From Streptomyces sp. NBC_00663 (GTDB taxonomy: Bacteria > Actinomycetota > Actinomycetes > Streptomycetales > Streptomycetaceae): a DNA stretch of 64,000 nucleotides. Positions 35,001 through 42,693 of the stretch are shown here, piece after piece. The stretch lies in NCBI RefSeq assembly GCF_036226885.1, contig NZ_CP109027.1, forward strand, positions 6,386,001 through 6,450,000, in the 5' to 3' direction. A program made the translations under genes and the position numbers. Position 1 is the first letter of the stretch; the number at the start of each line of letters is the position of its first letter. The notes under the pieces were generated by a model. It searched no databases and was not told the DNA's origin. It saw nothing but the letters and a program-made list of their open reading frames with translations.

Positions 35001-36003
35001 CATGGAGCAGCCGACCTCCCTCGGGGGCGGCGGCAAGCGCAAGAAGCGCGGGCGTGGCGGCATCGAGCACGTGCATGAGGCCGCGGTGGCGGCCGAGGCC
35101 GTCGACCACGACCACGAGGCCGACGAGGAGACCGAGGCCGACCTCGTCGCCGAGGTCGCCGAGCCGGTCGCGCTGCCCGCGCCCGTCTTCGAGCCGGACG
35201 AGGAGCTGTACAGCAGCGCCGCCGAGGCGGAGGCCGCGGCCGGCCGGGGCCGTTCGCGGCGCCGGACGAGCCGGCGCGCGTCGGCGCCGGCCGGTGCGCC
35301 GCGTCGCGAGAAGGCGGACAGGTCCGAGCGGAACGAGCGGGCTGAGCGGAACGAGCGGGCGGAGCAGGTCGAGGAGACCGTCCAGGCCGTTCCGACCGCG
35401 CAGGACGTCACCGTCGAGCAGGAGGTCGAGCGTCCGGTGCAGCCGGAGCCGGCCACCGAGGCGCACACCGAGCCGGTCGCCGTCGAGGACCCGGTCGTCG
35501 AGGAGGCCGCGCCCAAGGGCCGCACCCGTCGCCGCGCCACCCGCAAGGTGTCCGCGCCGGCCGGGTCGCCCGCGGGAGCCGAGGCCGCCGTGGTGACGGT
35601 CGCCGAGACCGTCCCCGTGGCGGAGGAGGCGCCGGCCGCGCAGCCCGAGACGCCGGCCGAGCCGGTCGCCGAGAGCGCCGCACCGGCCCGCCCGCGGCGC
35701 CGCGCCGTGCGCAAGGCCACCGCGCCGACCGCGTCCGAGGAAGCGGCCGTCGTGGTCGTGCCGGCGGTGACGGAGACCGTGGCCGCGGAGGAGCCGGAGG
35801 CGCCCGCCAAGAAGACGGCCCGTAAGACGGCCAAGAAGGCGACGGCGAAGAAGGCCGCCACCAAGAAGACGGTGGCCAAGAAGACGGTGGCGAAGAAGAC
35901 CGCCGCCAAGAAGACGACCGCCAAGAAGGCGGCGTCGAAGAAGACGGCGGCGGCCGAGCAGCAGTCCGCCCCGTCCGTCTCCACGGCGGCCGACGAGGGC
36001 TGA
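32008..36003 (+). CDS. rne: Ribonuclease E/G with long repetitive arms
   Basis: A 1331-residue endoribonuclease for rRNA maturation and mRNA decay. The catalytic half is central: the S1 RNA-binding domain begins at about 592, the DNase-I-like site carries Asp885 and Asn887 (VVDVNTG) and Asp929 (IDFIDM), and the zinc-link CVHC is at 987-990. Both flanks are disordered. The N-terminal 590 residues are Ala/Glu/Arg-rich with several copies of a basic RTRRRATRRASAPAG-like motif; the C-terminal arm has three more copies and ends in a lysine/alanine tract (KKTAAKKT type, about 1268-1318) like histone H1 tails. Such arms scaffold PNPase and RNA in Streptomyces RNase ES. A strong terminator follows. 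Confidence 0.96.
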   Translation: MLEPTEPTEPAMGSELNTPSDTLPPRRRRRAASRPAGPPVGGPAEASDEATPAIPAAEDASEEPTVTAEAVEAAGSGETEEAPAPAARTRRRATRRASAPAGTPAADTTVAETVVPVAEETAPVAEPTVTAEAEAEAEEAAAPAPRTRRRATRRASAPAGAPAAEAAETVVAPAEPEAAAPAVEEPEAEEAAAPAPRTRRRATRRASAPAGGPAADAVPEAEAPVSVEPETSVAEEAAPAEEEAPRRGRRRATRRVTAPTEAPETVEAPVSADNETKPAETESAETKPVEAAAEAPAEEAAAAEEAPRRARRRSVRRAATGFSEPARAAGDDAEEDAPRRPARPAVAVFQAPVFAEPQFQTPERAAAAAAAEAEVEEPEEPVAEEPQEEPVAARRRRRRRGEPAEAEAPQVVETAAEDEPEEAEESAEDAVDSESDESEEGGSRRRRRRGGRRRRRGESAESEAEEGDEFAAEQADQDAEDTAEQVEEDAEDDDEGGSSSSSSRRRRRRRRRAGDSSSDAEPGDGDPERTVVKVREPRPKAEPSDEVQSIKGSTRLEAKKQRRREGREQGRRRVPIITEAEFLARREAVERVMVVRQSGERTQIGVLEDGVLVEHYVNKEQATSYVGNVYLGKVQNVLPSMEAAFIDIGKGRNAVLYAGEVNFEALGMANGPRRIESALKSGQSVLVQVTKDPIGHKGARLTSQVSLPGRYLVYVPEGSMTGISRKLPDTERARLKTILKKIVPEDAGVIVRTAAEGASEDELRRDVERLQAQWEDIQKKSKNGNAPTLLYGEPDMTVRVVRDIFNEDFTKVVVSGDEAWETIHGYVSHVAPDLADRLSKWTSEVDVFATYRIDEQLSKALDRKVWLPSGGSLVIDRTEAMVVVDVNTGKFTGQGGNLEETVTRNNLEAAEEIVRQLRLRDLGGIIVIDFIDMVLEQNRDLVLRRLLECLGRDRTKHQVAEVTSLGLVQMTRKRVGQGLLESFSETCVHCNGRGVIVHMEQPTSLGGGGKRKKRGRGGIEHVHEAAVAAEAVDHDHEADEETEADLVAEVAEPVALPAPVFEPDEELYSSAAEAEAAAGRGRSRRRTSRRASAPAGAPRREKADRSERNERAERNERAEQVEETVQAVPTAQDVTVEQEVERPVQPEPATEAHTEPVAVEDPVVEEAAPKGRTRRRATRKVSAPAGSPAGAEAAVVTVAETVPVAEEAPAAQPETPAEPVAESAAPARPRRRAVRKATAPTASEEAAVVVVPAVTETVAAEEPEAPAKKTARKTAKKATAKKAATKKTVAKKTVAKKTAAKKTTAKKAASKKTAAAEQQSAPSVSTAADEG

Positions 36004-36022
36004 CGCCCCGCCACCCGCGCAC

Positions 36023-36073
36023 ACATGAAGCCGCCCTCCGGTCTTTGGACCGGGGGGCGGCTCATGTTTTTCC
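36023..36073 (+). terminator. Intrinsic terminator after rne
   Basis: A long GC stem (GCCGCC...GGTC / GACC...GGCGGC, loop TTTG) extended by ACATGA/TCATGT with one bulged A and followed by TGTTTTTCCC. This is the most classical rho-independent terminator in the window. Confidence 0.9.
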
Positions 36074-36206
36074 CTCCAAATGGGCAACCCCTATGGAGTG
36101 CGAGCCGTCCTACAAGTGGCATGGTTACGATGTAAACCGAGATCGACGACAAATCCTGACAGTTGGGGTTTCATCCCCTCTCGGCACAGTCATTGGGGCT
36201 CAATAC

Positions 36207-37274
36207 GTGAAGGCACTCGTGCTCTCCGGGGGAGCGGGCACTCGCCTCCGCCCGATCACCCACACCTCGGCCAAACAGCTCGTGCCGGTCGCCAACAAGC
36301 CCGTGCTCTTCTACGGCCTGGAAGCGATCGCCGACGCCGGGATCACCGAAGTCGGCATCGTGGTCGGCGACACCGCGGACGAGATCCGCGAAGCGGTCGG
36401 CGACGGCTCGCGGTTCGGCATCGAGGTCACCTACATCCCGCAGGACGCGCCGCTGGGCCTCGCCCACGCGGTGCTGATCGCACGGGAGTTCCTCGGCGAC
36501 GACGACTTCGTCATGTATCTCGGCGACAACTTCATCGTCGGCGGTATCACCGGTCTGGTGGAGGAGTTCCGGGCCGAGCGGCCCGAGGCACAGATCCTGC
36601 TGACCCAGGTGCCCAACCCGACCTCCTTCGGTGTCGCCGAACTCGACGCCCAGGGACGGGTGGTGGGCCTGGAGGAGAAGCCGAAGCAGCCCAAGAGCGA
36701 CCTCGCGCTCGTCGGCGTCTACCTCTTCACCCCGGCCATACACGAGGCCGTGCGCTCCATCGAGCCTTCCTGGCGAGGCGAGTTGGAGATCACGCACGCC
36801 ATCCAGTGGCTGATCGACGAGAAGCGTGACGTCCGTTCCACCACGATCTCCGGCTACTGGAAGGACACCGGTAACGTCGCCGACATGCTGGAGGTCAACC
36901 GCTCGGTCCTGGAGACCGTCCCCGCGCTGAACGAGGGCACGGTCGACGCGGACAGCGAGATCATCGGCCGGGTCCGCATCGAGGCGGGCGCCCGGATCAG
37001 CGGCAGCCGGATCGTCGGGCCCGTGATCATCGGGGCCGGGACGGTGGTCAGCGACGCGTACATCGGCCCGTTCACCTCGGTCTCCGAGGACTGCCGGATC
37101 GAGGACAGCGAAATCGAGTACTCCATCGTGCTGCGCGGCTCGTCCGTCACCGGTGTGCGCCGGGTGGAGGCCTCGCTCATCGGGCGGGACGTCGAGGTCA
37201 CGCCCGCTCCCCGTAACCCGTCGGCCCACCGGCTCGTGCTCGGTGATCACAGCAAGGTGCAGATCTCCTCATGA
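36207..37274 (+). CDS. rfbA: Glucose-1-phosphate thymidylyltransferase, long form
   Basis: A 355-residue enzyme making dTDP-glucose from glucose-1-phosphate and dTTP. The nucleotidyl-transfer signature GGAGTRLRP is at residues 8-16, and LGLAHAVL, YLGDNF and GYWKDTGN are also intact. After about residue 245 a left-handed beta-helix is added (EIIGRVRIEAGARISG, GPVIIGAGT), which makes it the longer actinobacterial/StrD type rather than the 290-residue enteric RmlA. GTG 36207 gives the family N-terminus (MKALVLSGG); no strong ribosome site is visible. It is the first gene of a tightly overlapped operon and its stop overlaps rfbB (ATGA). Confidence 0.95.
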   Translation: MKALVLSGGAGTRLRPITHTSAKQLVPVANKPVLFYGLEAIADAGITEVGIVVGDTADEIREAVGDGSRFGIEVTYIPQDAPLGLAHAVLIAREFLGDDDFVMYLGDNFIVGGITGLVEEFRAERPEAQILLTQVPNPTSFGVAELDAQGRVVGLEEKPKQPKSDLALVGVYLFTPAIHEAVRSIEPSWRGELEITHAIQWLIDEKRDVRSTTISGYWKDTGNVADMLEVNRSVLETVPALNEGTVDADSEIIGRVRIEAGARISGSRIVGPVIIGAGTVVSDAYIGPFTSVSEDCRIEDSEIEYSIVLRGSSVTGVRRVEASLIGRDVEVTPAPRNPSAHRLVLGDHSKVQISS

Positions 37275-38260
37275 CAACCACCAGAATCCTGGTGACCGGC
37301 GGCGCCGGTTTCATCGGCTCGCACTACGTCCGTACCGTGCTCGGCCCCGAGGGCCCCGGTGACGTCGAGATCACCGTCCTCGACAAGCTGACGTACGCGG
37401 GCAACCCGGCCAACCTCGACGAGGTGCGCGCGCACCCCGGGTTCTCCTTCGTGCAGGGCGACATCTGCGACCCCGAGCTGGTCGGCAAGCTGATGGCCGA
37501 GCACGACCAGGTGGTGCACTTCGCCGCCGAGTCGCACGTCGACCGGTCCATCGACGGCGGCGCCGAGTTCGTCCGTACGAACGTCGTCGGCACCCACACG
37601 CTCATCGACGCCGCCCACCGCGCGGGCGTCAGGACCTTCGTGCACATCTCCACCGACGAGGTCTACGGCTCCATCGACGAGGGCTCCTGGCCGGAGACGC
37701 ACCCGCTCCAGCCCAACTCGCCGTACTCCTCGGCGAAGGCCTCCAGCGACCTGATCGCGCTGTCGTACCACCGCACCCACGGCCTGGACGTGCGCGTGAC
37801 CCGCTGCTCCAACAACTACGGGCACCACCACTTCCCCGAGAAGGTCATCCCGCTCTTCGTGACCAACCTCCTCGACGGCAGGAAGGTCCCGCTGTACGGC
37901 GACGGCGGCAACGTCCGCGACTGGCTGCACATCGACGACCACGTGCAGGGCATCGAGCTGGTGCGCACCAAGGGCCGGGCCGGTGAGGTCTACAACATCG
38001 GCGGCGGCACCGAGCTGTCCAACAAGGAGCTCACCGGGCTGCTCCTGGAGGCCTGTGGCGCCGACTGGGAGACCAGCGTCGAGTACGTCGAGGACCGCAA
38101 GGGCCACGACCGCCGCTACTCGGTGGACTGCACGAAGATCCGCGAGGAGCTCGGGTACGAACCCCGCAAGAGCTTCCGGCAGGGCCTCGCGGAGACGGTC
38201 CAGTGGTACAGAGACAACCGTGCCTGGTGGGAGCCGCTGAAGGAGCGGGCCGCGCTGTGA
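37271..38260 (+). CDS. rfbB: dTDP-glucose 4,6-dehydratase
   Basis: A 329-residue extended SDR that converts dTDP-glucose to dTDP-4-keto-6-deoxyglucose. The NAD-binding GGAGFIG is at residues 10-16. STDEVYG holds the catalytic Thr/Asp/Glu, and YSSAK (Tyr152, Lys156) completes the active site. RDWLHIDDH and the NIGGG region bind the nucleotide sugar. ATG 37271 overlaps the stop of rfbA and GTG of rfbD overlaps its own stop, so the three are translationally coupled. Confidence 0.97.
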   Translation: MTTTRILVTGGAGFIGSHYVRTVLGPEGPGDVEITVLDKLTYAGNPANLDEVRAHPGFSFVQGDICDPELVGKLMAEHDQVVHFAAESHVDRSIDGGAEFVRTNVVGTHTLIDAAHRAGVRTFVHISTDEVYGSIDEGSWPETHPLQPNSPYSSAKASSDLIALSYHRTHGLDVRVTRCSNNYGHHHFPEKVIPLFVTNLLDGRKVPLYGDGGNVRDWLHIDDHVQGIELVRTKGRAGEVYNIGGGTELSNKELTGLLLEACGADWETSVEYVEDRKGHDRRYSVDCTKIREELGYEPRKSFRQGLAETVQWYRDNRAWWEPLKERAAL

Positions 38261-39153
38261 CCGACAACCGCATCTGGCTGGTCACCGGCGCGGGCGGCAT
38301 GCTCGGCCAGGACGTCCTGGCCCGGCTCGCGGAGGCGGGGGAGCGGACCGTCGCCCTCGACCGGGCCGCCCTCGACCTCACCGACGCCGACGCAGTGCGC
38401 GACACGCTTGAGGCACACCGGCCCGCCGTCGTCGTCAACTGCGCGGCCTGGACGGCCGTCGACGACGCCGAGAGCCAGGAGGAAGAGGCGCTGCGGATCA
38501 ACGGCGACGGCCCCGCCCATCTCGCCGCAGCCTGCGCCGCCACCGGCGCCGTCCTCCTGCACATCTCCACCGACTACGTCTTCCCGGGCGACGCGACCAC
38601 CCCGTACGCCGAGGACGCCCCCACCGCCCCGCGCAGCGCCTACGGCCGCACCAAGCTCGCCGGGGAGCGGGCCGTGCTCGGCATCGAGCGCGGTTACGTG
38701 GTGCGCACCGCCTGGCTGTACGGCACGGGCGGCCCCAACTTCGTCCGTACGATGATCAAGCTGGAGGGTGTCAAGGACACCCTGGACGTCGTCGACGACC
38801 AGCGCGGCCAGCCCACCTGGAGCGCCGACCTCGCGGGGCTGCTGTACGACCTGGGCCGCGGCGCCCTGGCCGGCACCGCCCCGGCCGGCGTCTACCACGG
38901 CACCAGCTCCGGCGAGACGACCTGGTACGGCCTCACCCGGGAGATCTTCCGGCTGCTCGGCGCCGACCCCGACCGGGTCCGCCCCACCACCAGCGAGGCC
39001 TTCGTCCGCCCCGCGCCCCGCCCGGCCTACAGCGTCCTCGGCCACGACCGCTTCGCGGCGGCCGGCCTCACGCCCCTGCGTGACTGGCGTACGGCACTGA
39101 CCGAGGCCTTCCCGGAGATCCACCGGGTCCAGACGAAGGAGAACCCCGCGTGA
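38257..39153 (+). CDS. rfbD: dTDP-4-dehydrorhamnose reductase
   Basis: A 298-residue SDR-type reductase catalysing the last step to dTDP-L-rhamnose. TGAGGMLGQDV near residue 10 is the nucleotide-binding loop, HISTDYVFPG and YGRTKLAGE carry the catalytic Ser/Thr, Tyr and Lys, and RTAWLYG and DQRGQPTWS are family segments. GTG 38257 overlaps the rfbB stop (GTGA). The next gene, a glycosyltransferase, overlaps its stop in the same way. The epimerase gene is not next in order but after that glycosyltransferase. Confidence 0.95.
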   Translation: MTDNRIWLVTGAGGMLGQDVLARLAEAGERTVALDRAALDLTDADAVRDTLEAHRPAVVVNCAAWTAVDDAESQEEEALRINGDGPAHLAAACAATGAVLLHISTDYVFPGDATTPYAEDAPTAPRSAYGRTKLAGERAVLGIERGYVVRTAWLYGTGGPNFVRTMIKLEGVKDTLDVVDDQRGQPTWSADLAGLLYDLGRGALAGTAPAGVYHGTSSGETTWYGLTREIFRLLGADPDRVRPTTSEAFVRPAPRPAYSVLGHDRFAAAGLTPLRDWRTALTEAFPEIHRVQTKENPA

Positions 39154-41153
39154 CCGTCAAGGTCAGCGTCGTCATCGCGGTGCACAACCCCGGCAAGTAC
39201 TTCGACGACTGCCTCGGCGGTCTGCTCCGGCAGAGCCTGCCCCCGGAGGAGTTCGAGGTCTTCTTCGTCGACGACGGCTCCACCGACGAGACCCCGGCCC
39301 GCCTCGATCTGCTGGCCGCCGAGCATCCGCACTTCCATGTCGTCCACCAGGAGTCCTCCGGCTGGTCGGGCAAGCCCCGCAACACCGGCATCGACGCGGC
39401 TCGCGGCGAGTACGTCATGTTCGTCGACCACGACGACTGGCTCGGCGACGAGGCCCTGGAGCGGATGTACGCGTACGGCACGGCGAACGACGCCGACGTC
39501 GTCGTAGGAAAGATGGCGGGCATCGGGCGCCCGGTGCCGCAGGAGCTGTTCCGGGTCAACCGGCCGCGGGCGACGGTCGAGAACGCGCCGCTGATCGACA
39601 GCCTCACCCCGCACAAGATGTTCCGGCGGGAGTTCCTGGCCGAGCACGGCATCCGCTTCAAGGAGGGGCGCCGGCGGCTGGAGGACCATGTCTTCGTCGT
39701 CGAGGCCTATCTGCGGGCCAAGAGCGTCGCCGTCCTCGGCGACTACCTCTGCTACTACCACATCGCCCGCGACGACGGTTCCAACGCCGGCTTCCAGCGC
39801 TTCGACCCGGCCGGCTACTTCGGCAACCTCCGCGAGGCCCTCGACATCGTCGAGGAGCTCACCGAGCCCGGCCCTCTGCGCGACCGCCTCTTCAGCCGCT
39901 GGCTGCGCAACGAGATGGTCGAGCGGCTGCGCGGCAAGCGGCTCCTGAAGCTCCCCGAGGACTACGCCGAGCAGCTCTACCGCGAGATCCGCGGCGTCGT
40001 CAACGAACGCTTCGGACCCGGTGTCCTCACCCATGTCGCCCCGATGCAGCGGGTCGTCGCGGGCCTTGTCGCCGCCGACCTCTACGACGACGTCCGCGAG
40101 CTCGCCCACTGGGAGGCCGCGATCCGGCCCACCGGCGAACTGACCTCCCTGACCTGGGAGAACGGCCGGCTGACCATCGGTTTCGGGGCGGAGTACGAGT
40201 CCGGTGACAGCCCCCTGGTCTTCCGCCGCGGCGACGGCGGGCGTGACGTGCTCGACCTGCCGCTCACCGAGAAGGCGCGCGAGGCGCTGGCCGGGCAGGG
40301 CATCACGCTGGACGCGCGGACCGGCGACAGCGACGTGGACCTGGTGGTCCGGAACCGGGACGACGCCACCCAGTTCTATCTGCCGCTGAAGAGCGAGCGG
40401 CACGAGGTCGATGTCGAGGAGGAAGGCGCCTTCCGGCAGCGGATCACGGCCACGGCCGTACTCGACCCGGAGACCGCCGCCGCGGGTGCGCCCCTGGCCA
40501 AGGGCATCTGGGACTTCTATCTGCGCATCAAGGCCGGCGGCTGGAGCAGGGAGTGCCGGATCGGCGCCGTGCACGGCGAGGCGGTGGAGCCCGGGCGGCT
40601 GGCCGCGCTCACCGGTGAGCCGCGCCGGCTGGTGCTGCCGTACTGGACGGACGGGCCGGGGAATCTGTCCCTGGACGTCGATCAGCACACCAGCAAACTG
40701 GAGCGCGAGGCCGTGGTGCTGGTGGACCCGGCCGGGGCTGTCGTGGAGGGCACGGCCGTCACGCTTGCGCTGCCGCTCGCGGTGACCGGTCAGGAACCGG
40801 TGCGGCTGCGCTTCGAGCGCAAGGACGTCGGCAAGGTCGCCGCCGACGCGGTGGTGGACGGCCGTGCCGTGACCGCCGTGCTGCCGGTGGAGCGGCTCAT
40901 GGGGGCGCGCTGGGCGCTCCTGATCGGGCTGCCGTCCGCCGACCGGGGCGAGCCGAAGTGGACCCGGCTCCCCGTCGACGTGGTCGTGGCCGACGACGGC
41001 ACCGCCAAGGTCATCGACCGGCACATCCCGGCGGCGAAGCCCGCCCCGCGGCCGGCGCCGAAGAAGAAACAGCCCGCACCGCCGCGCCCGCTGTGGCGCC
41101 GGGTCGCCGGACGCGTCAAGCGGGCCCTGACGAAACCGCAGAAGAAGAGCTGA
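39150..41153 (+). CDS. Family 2 glycosyltransferase with C-terminal beta domains (TarS-like)
   Basis: A 667-residue protein. The GT-A domain has DDGSTD at 41-46, SGKPRN at 73-78 and the metal-binding VDHDD at 92-96; LTPHKMFRREFL and RLEDHVFVVEAYL are the acceptor-side motifs. After about 330 there are beta-rich segments and a basic Pro/Lys tail. The layout and motif spacing are like TarS, the poly(ribitol phosphate) glycosyltransferase of Staphylococcus, whose C-terminal domains trimerise. No signal peptide is seen, as expected for a cytosolic enzyme. Being inside the dTDP-rhamnose operon it may use dTDP-rhamnose or UDP-GlcNAc; the donor cannot be told from sequence. GTG 39150 overlaps the rfbD stop. 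Confidence 0.88.
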   Translation: MTVKVSVVIAVHNPGKYFDDCLGGLLRQSLPPEEFEVFFVDDGSTDETPARLDLLAAEHPHFHVVHQESSGWSGKPRNTGIDAARGEYVMFVDHDDWLGDEALERMYAYGTANDADVVVGKMAGIGRPVPQELFRVNRPRATVENAPLIDSLTPHKMFRREFLAEHGIRFKEGRRRLEDHVFVVEAYLRAKSVAVLGDYLCYYHIARDDGSNAGFQRFDPAGYFGNLREALDIVEELTEPGPLRDRLFSRWLRNEMVERLRGKRLLKLPEDYAEQLYREIRGVVNERFGPGVLTHVAPMQRVVAGLVAADLYDDVRELAHWEAAIRPTGELTSLTWENGRLTIGFGAEYESGDSPLVFRRGDGGRDVLDLPLTEKAREALAGQGITLDARTGDSDVDLVVRNRDDATQFYLPLKSERHEVDVEEEGAFRQRITATAVLDPETAAAGAPLAKGIWDFYLRIKAGGWSRECRIGAVHGEAVEPGRLAALTGEPRRLVLPYWTDGPGNLSLDVDQHTSKLEREAVVLVDPAGAVVEGTAVTLALPLAVTGQEPVRLRFERKDVGKVAADAVVDGRAVTAVLPVERLMGARWALLIGLPSADRGEPKWTRLPVDVVVADDGTAKVIDRHIPAAKPAPRPAPKKKQPAPPRPLWRRVAGRVKRALTKPQKKS

Positions 41154-41208
41154 GGGCGTTGTGATGCGACCTCCGCAGAAGAAGAGCTGAGGACCTGTGA
41201 TGCGACCT
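41136..41208 (+). repeat. Imperfect tandem duplication at the glycosyltransferase/rfbC junction
   Basis: Copy 1 is 41136-41172 and copy 2 is 41173-41208. They match except in a short centre (GGCGTT versus GACCT). Each unit joins the last codons of the glycosyltransferase (PQKKS-stop) to the first codons of rfbC (ATGCGACC). Between the copies this creates a mini-ORF, ATG 41164 to TGA 41190, reading MRPPQKKS. Confidence 0.9.
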
Positions 41209-41793
41209 CTTTCGATTTCCGGCTCCTGGGTGCACGAGCCGAAGGTCTTCCCCGACGGCCGGGGCAGCTTCCACGAGTGGTTCAAGGCCCCCCTCTTCAC
41301 CGAGGCGGCCGGCCACCCGCTCACCCTCGCCCAGGCCAACATGTCCGTCTCCAGCCGGGGCACCCTGCGCGGCATCCACTTCGCGGACGTGCCGCCCGGC
41401 CAGGCCAAGTACGTCAAGTGTGTGCGCGGCGCGGTCCTCGACGTGATCGTGGACATCCGGGTCGGCTCGCCCACCTTCGGCCAGTGGGAGATCGTCCGCC
41501 TCGACGACCAGGACCACCACGCCGTCTACCTCTCCGAGGGGCTCGGCCACGGCTTCATGGCGCTGACCGACGACGCCACCGTGGTCTACCTGTGCTCCGA
41601 GGGATACGCCCCCGAGCGCGAGCACGGCATCCACCCGTTCGACCCGGACCTCGGCATCGAGTGGCCGGCCGACCTCGCCCCGCTGCTGTCCGCCAAGGAC
41701 GAGCGGGCGCCGAGCCTGGCTCAGGCCCGTGAGCAGGGGATGCTGCCGTCGTACGAGGAGTGCGTGGCGTACCGGGCCGGCCTCGGCGGGTGA
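41200..41793 (+). CDS. rfbC: dTDP-4-dehydrorhamnose 3,5-epimerase
   Basis: A 197-residue cupin-fold epimerase that completes the dTDP-L-rhamnose set. The catalytic His60 lies in GTLRGIHF, preceded by the conserved NMSVSSRG. VRGAVLDVIVDIR and FGHGFMAL-like (LGHGFMALTDD) segments form the barrel and the second half of the site. ATG 41200 is immediately downstream of the second duplication copy, with GAGGACC before it; GTG 41197 is also in frame. It is the last gene of the operon; the next feature is the rplU promoter. Confidence 0.95.
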   Translation: MRPLSISGSWVHEPKVFPDGRGSFHEWFKAPLFTEAAGHPLTLAQANMSVSSRGTLRGIHFADVPPGQAKYVKCVRGAVLDVIVDIRVGSPTFGQWEIVRLDDQDHHAVYLSEGLGHGFMALTDDATVVYLCSEGYAPEREHGIHPFDPDLGIEWPADLAPLLSAKDERAPSLAQAREQGMLPSYEECVAYRAGLGG

Positions 41794-41809
41794 CCTGGAG
41801 GGGGCCGGT

Positions 41810-41839
41810 TTGACCCGTTCGGCAGCGGCCCCGTAACCT
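41810..41839 (+). promoter_or_regulatory. Promoter of the rplU-rpmA operon
   Basis: TTGACC (41810-41815) and TAACCT (41834-41839) with an 18-nt spacer are an excellent vegetative promoter. RNA would start near 41846, giving a leader of about 139 nt. Confidence 0.75.
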
Positions 41840-41892
41840 TGACCGTCGGCGTGTCCTTGGATATGGGCGCGCCACATCCCCGTAAACCTCAT

Positions 41893-41919
41893 CCTCTCGG
41901 GCCTCACGGCCGGGAGAGG
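41893..41919 (+). promoter_or_regulatory. Hairpin in the rplU leader
   Basis: CCTCTC...GAGAGG encloses GGCC-TCAC-GGCC in the untranslated leader, about 65 nt before the start codon. L21 operons in several phyla have regulatory leaders. This one is a candidate by position and structure only. Confidence 0.35.
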
Positions 41920-41984
41920 CCGCTCGTTCTGCCGGGCGGCTGGACTGCGGGGGTGCCGTTCCCGAGCGAGAGAGTGAGATCCGC

Positions 41985-42305
41985 GTGTACGCCATCGTGC
42001 GCAGCGGTGGTCGCCAGCACAAGGTTGCTGTCGGCGACATCGTTGAGGTTGACAAGATTTCCACTGCCAAGGTTGGCGACACGGTCGAGCTCTCGACCCT
42101 GCTCGTTGTCGACGGCGACGCTGTGACCAGCGACCCGTGGGTGCTGGCCGGCATCAAGGTCCAGGCCGAGGTCGTGGACCACCACAAGGGCGTCAAGATC
42201 GACATCCTTCGCTACAAGAACAAGACCGGCTACCGCCGTCGTCAGGGCCACCGCCAGCAGTACACGGCGATCAAGGTCACTGAGATTCCCGCGGCTGCGA
42301 AGTAA
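41985..42305 (+). CDS. rplU: 50S ribosomal protein L21
   Basis: A 106-residue ribosomal protein that binds 23S rRNA next to L20. The N-terminus [14 protein letters not shown] and the C-terminal [15 protein letters not shown] are diagnostic. The GTG start follows AGAGAGTGAGA. rpmA follows after 14 nt. Confidence 0.98.
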   Translation: MYAIVRSGGRQHKVAVGDIVEVDKISTAKVGDTVELSTLLVVDGDAVTSDPWVLAGIKVQAEVVDHHKGVKIDILRYKNKTGYRRRQGHRQQYTAIKVTEIPAAAK

Positions 42306-42319
42306 GGGACTGAGGAGAG

Positions 42320-42574
42320 ATGGCACACAAGAAGGGCGCATCGTCCACCCGGAACGGTCGCGACTCCAACGCCCAGCGGCTCGGCGTGAAGCGCTACGGC
42401 GGTCAGGTCGTTTCCGCCGGTGAGATCCTGGTCCGCCAGCGCGGCACCCACTTCCACCCCGGTGCGGGCGTCGGCCGTGGCGGCGACGACACGCTGTTCG
42501 CGCTGAACGCCGGTGCGGTGCAGTTCGGTACGCACCGTGGCCGCAAGGTCGTGAACATCGTTCCGGTCGCCTGA
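42320..42574 (+). CDS. rpmA: 50S ribosomal protein L27
   Basis: An 84-residue protein whose N-terminus ([15 protein letters not shown]) reaches the peptidyl transferase centre. It begins directly with MAHKKG and lacks the cleaved N-terminal extension seen in Firmicutes. ATG 42320 follows GAGGAGAG. It is co-transcribed with rplU. Confidence 0.98.
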   Translation: MAHKKGASSTRNGRDSNAQRLGVKRYGGQVVSAGEILVRQRGTHFHPGAGVGRGGDDTLFALNAGAVQFGTHRGRKVVNIVPVA

Positions 42575-42602
42575 ATCAGGCCCTGATCGGAAGCTTTGCG
42601 CG

Positions 42603-42642
42603 AGGCGGACCTCACTTCCCTGGTGGGAAGGCGGGTCCGCCT
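42603..42642 (+). terminator. Terminator after rpmA
   Basis: AGGCGGACC / GGTCCGCCT form an outer stem, with an inner CTTCCC-TGGT-GGGAAG stem stacked inside. It lies 28 nt after the rpmA stop and may allow partial read-through to obg. Confidence 0.8.
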
Positions 42643-42693
42643 TTCGCGTGTTAGTACAAGAGACAGTCCCGTACGTATCTGGAGGCACACCCC

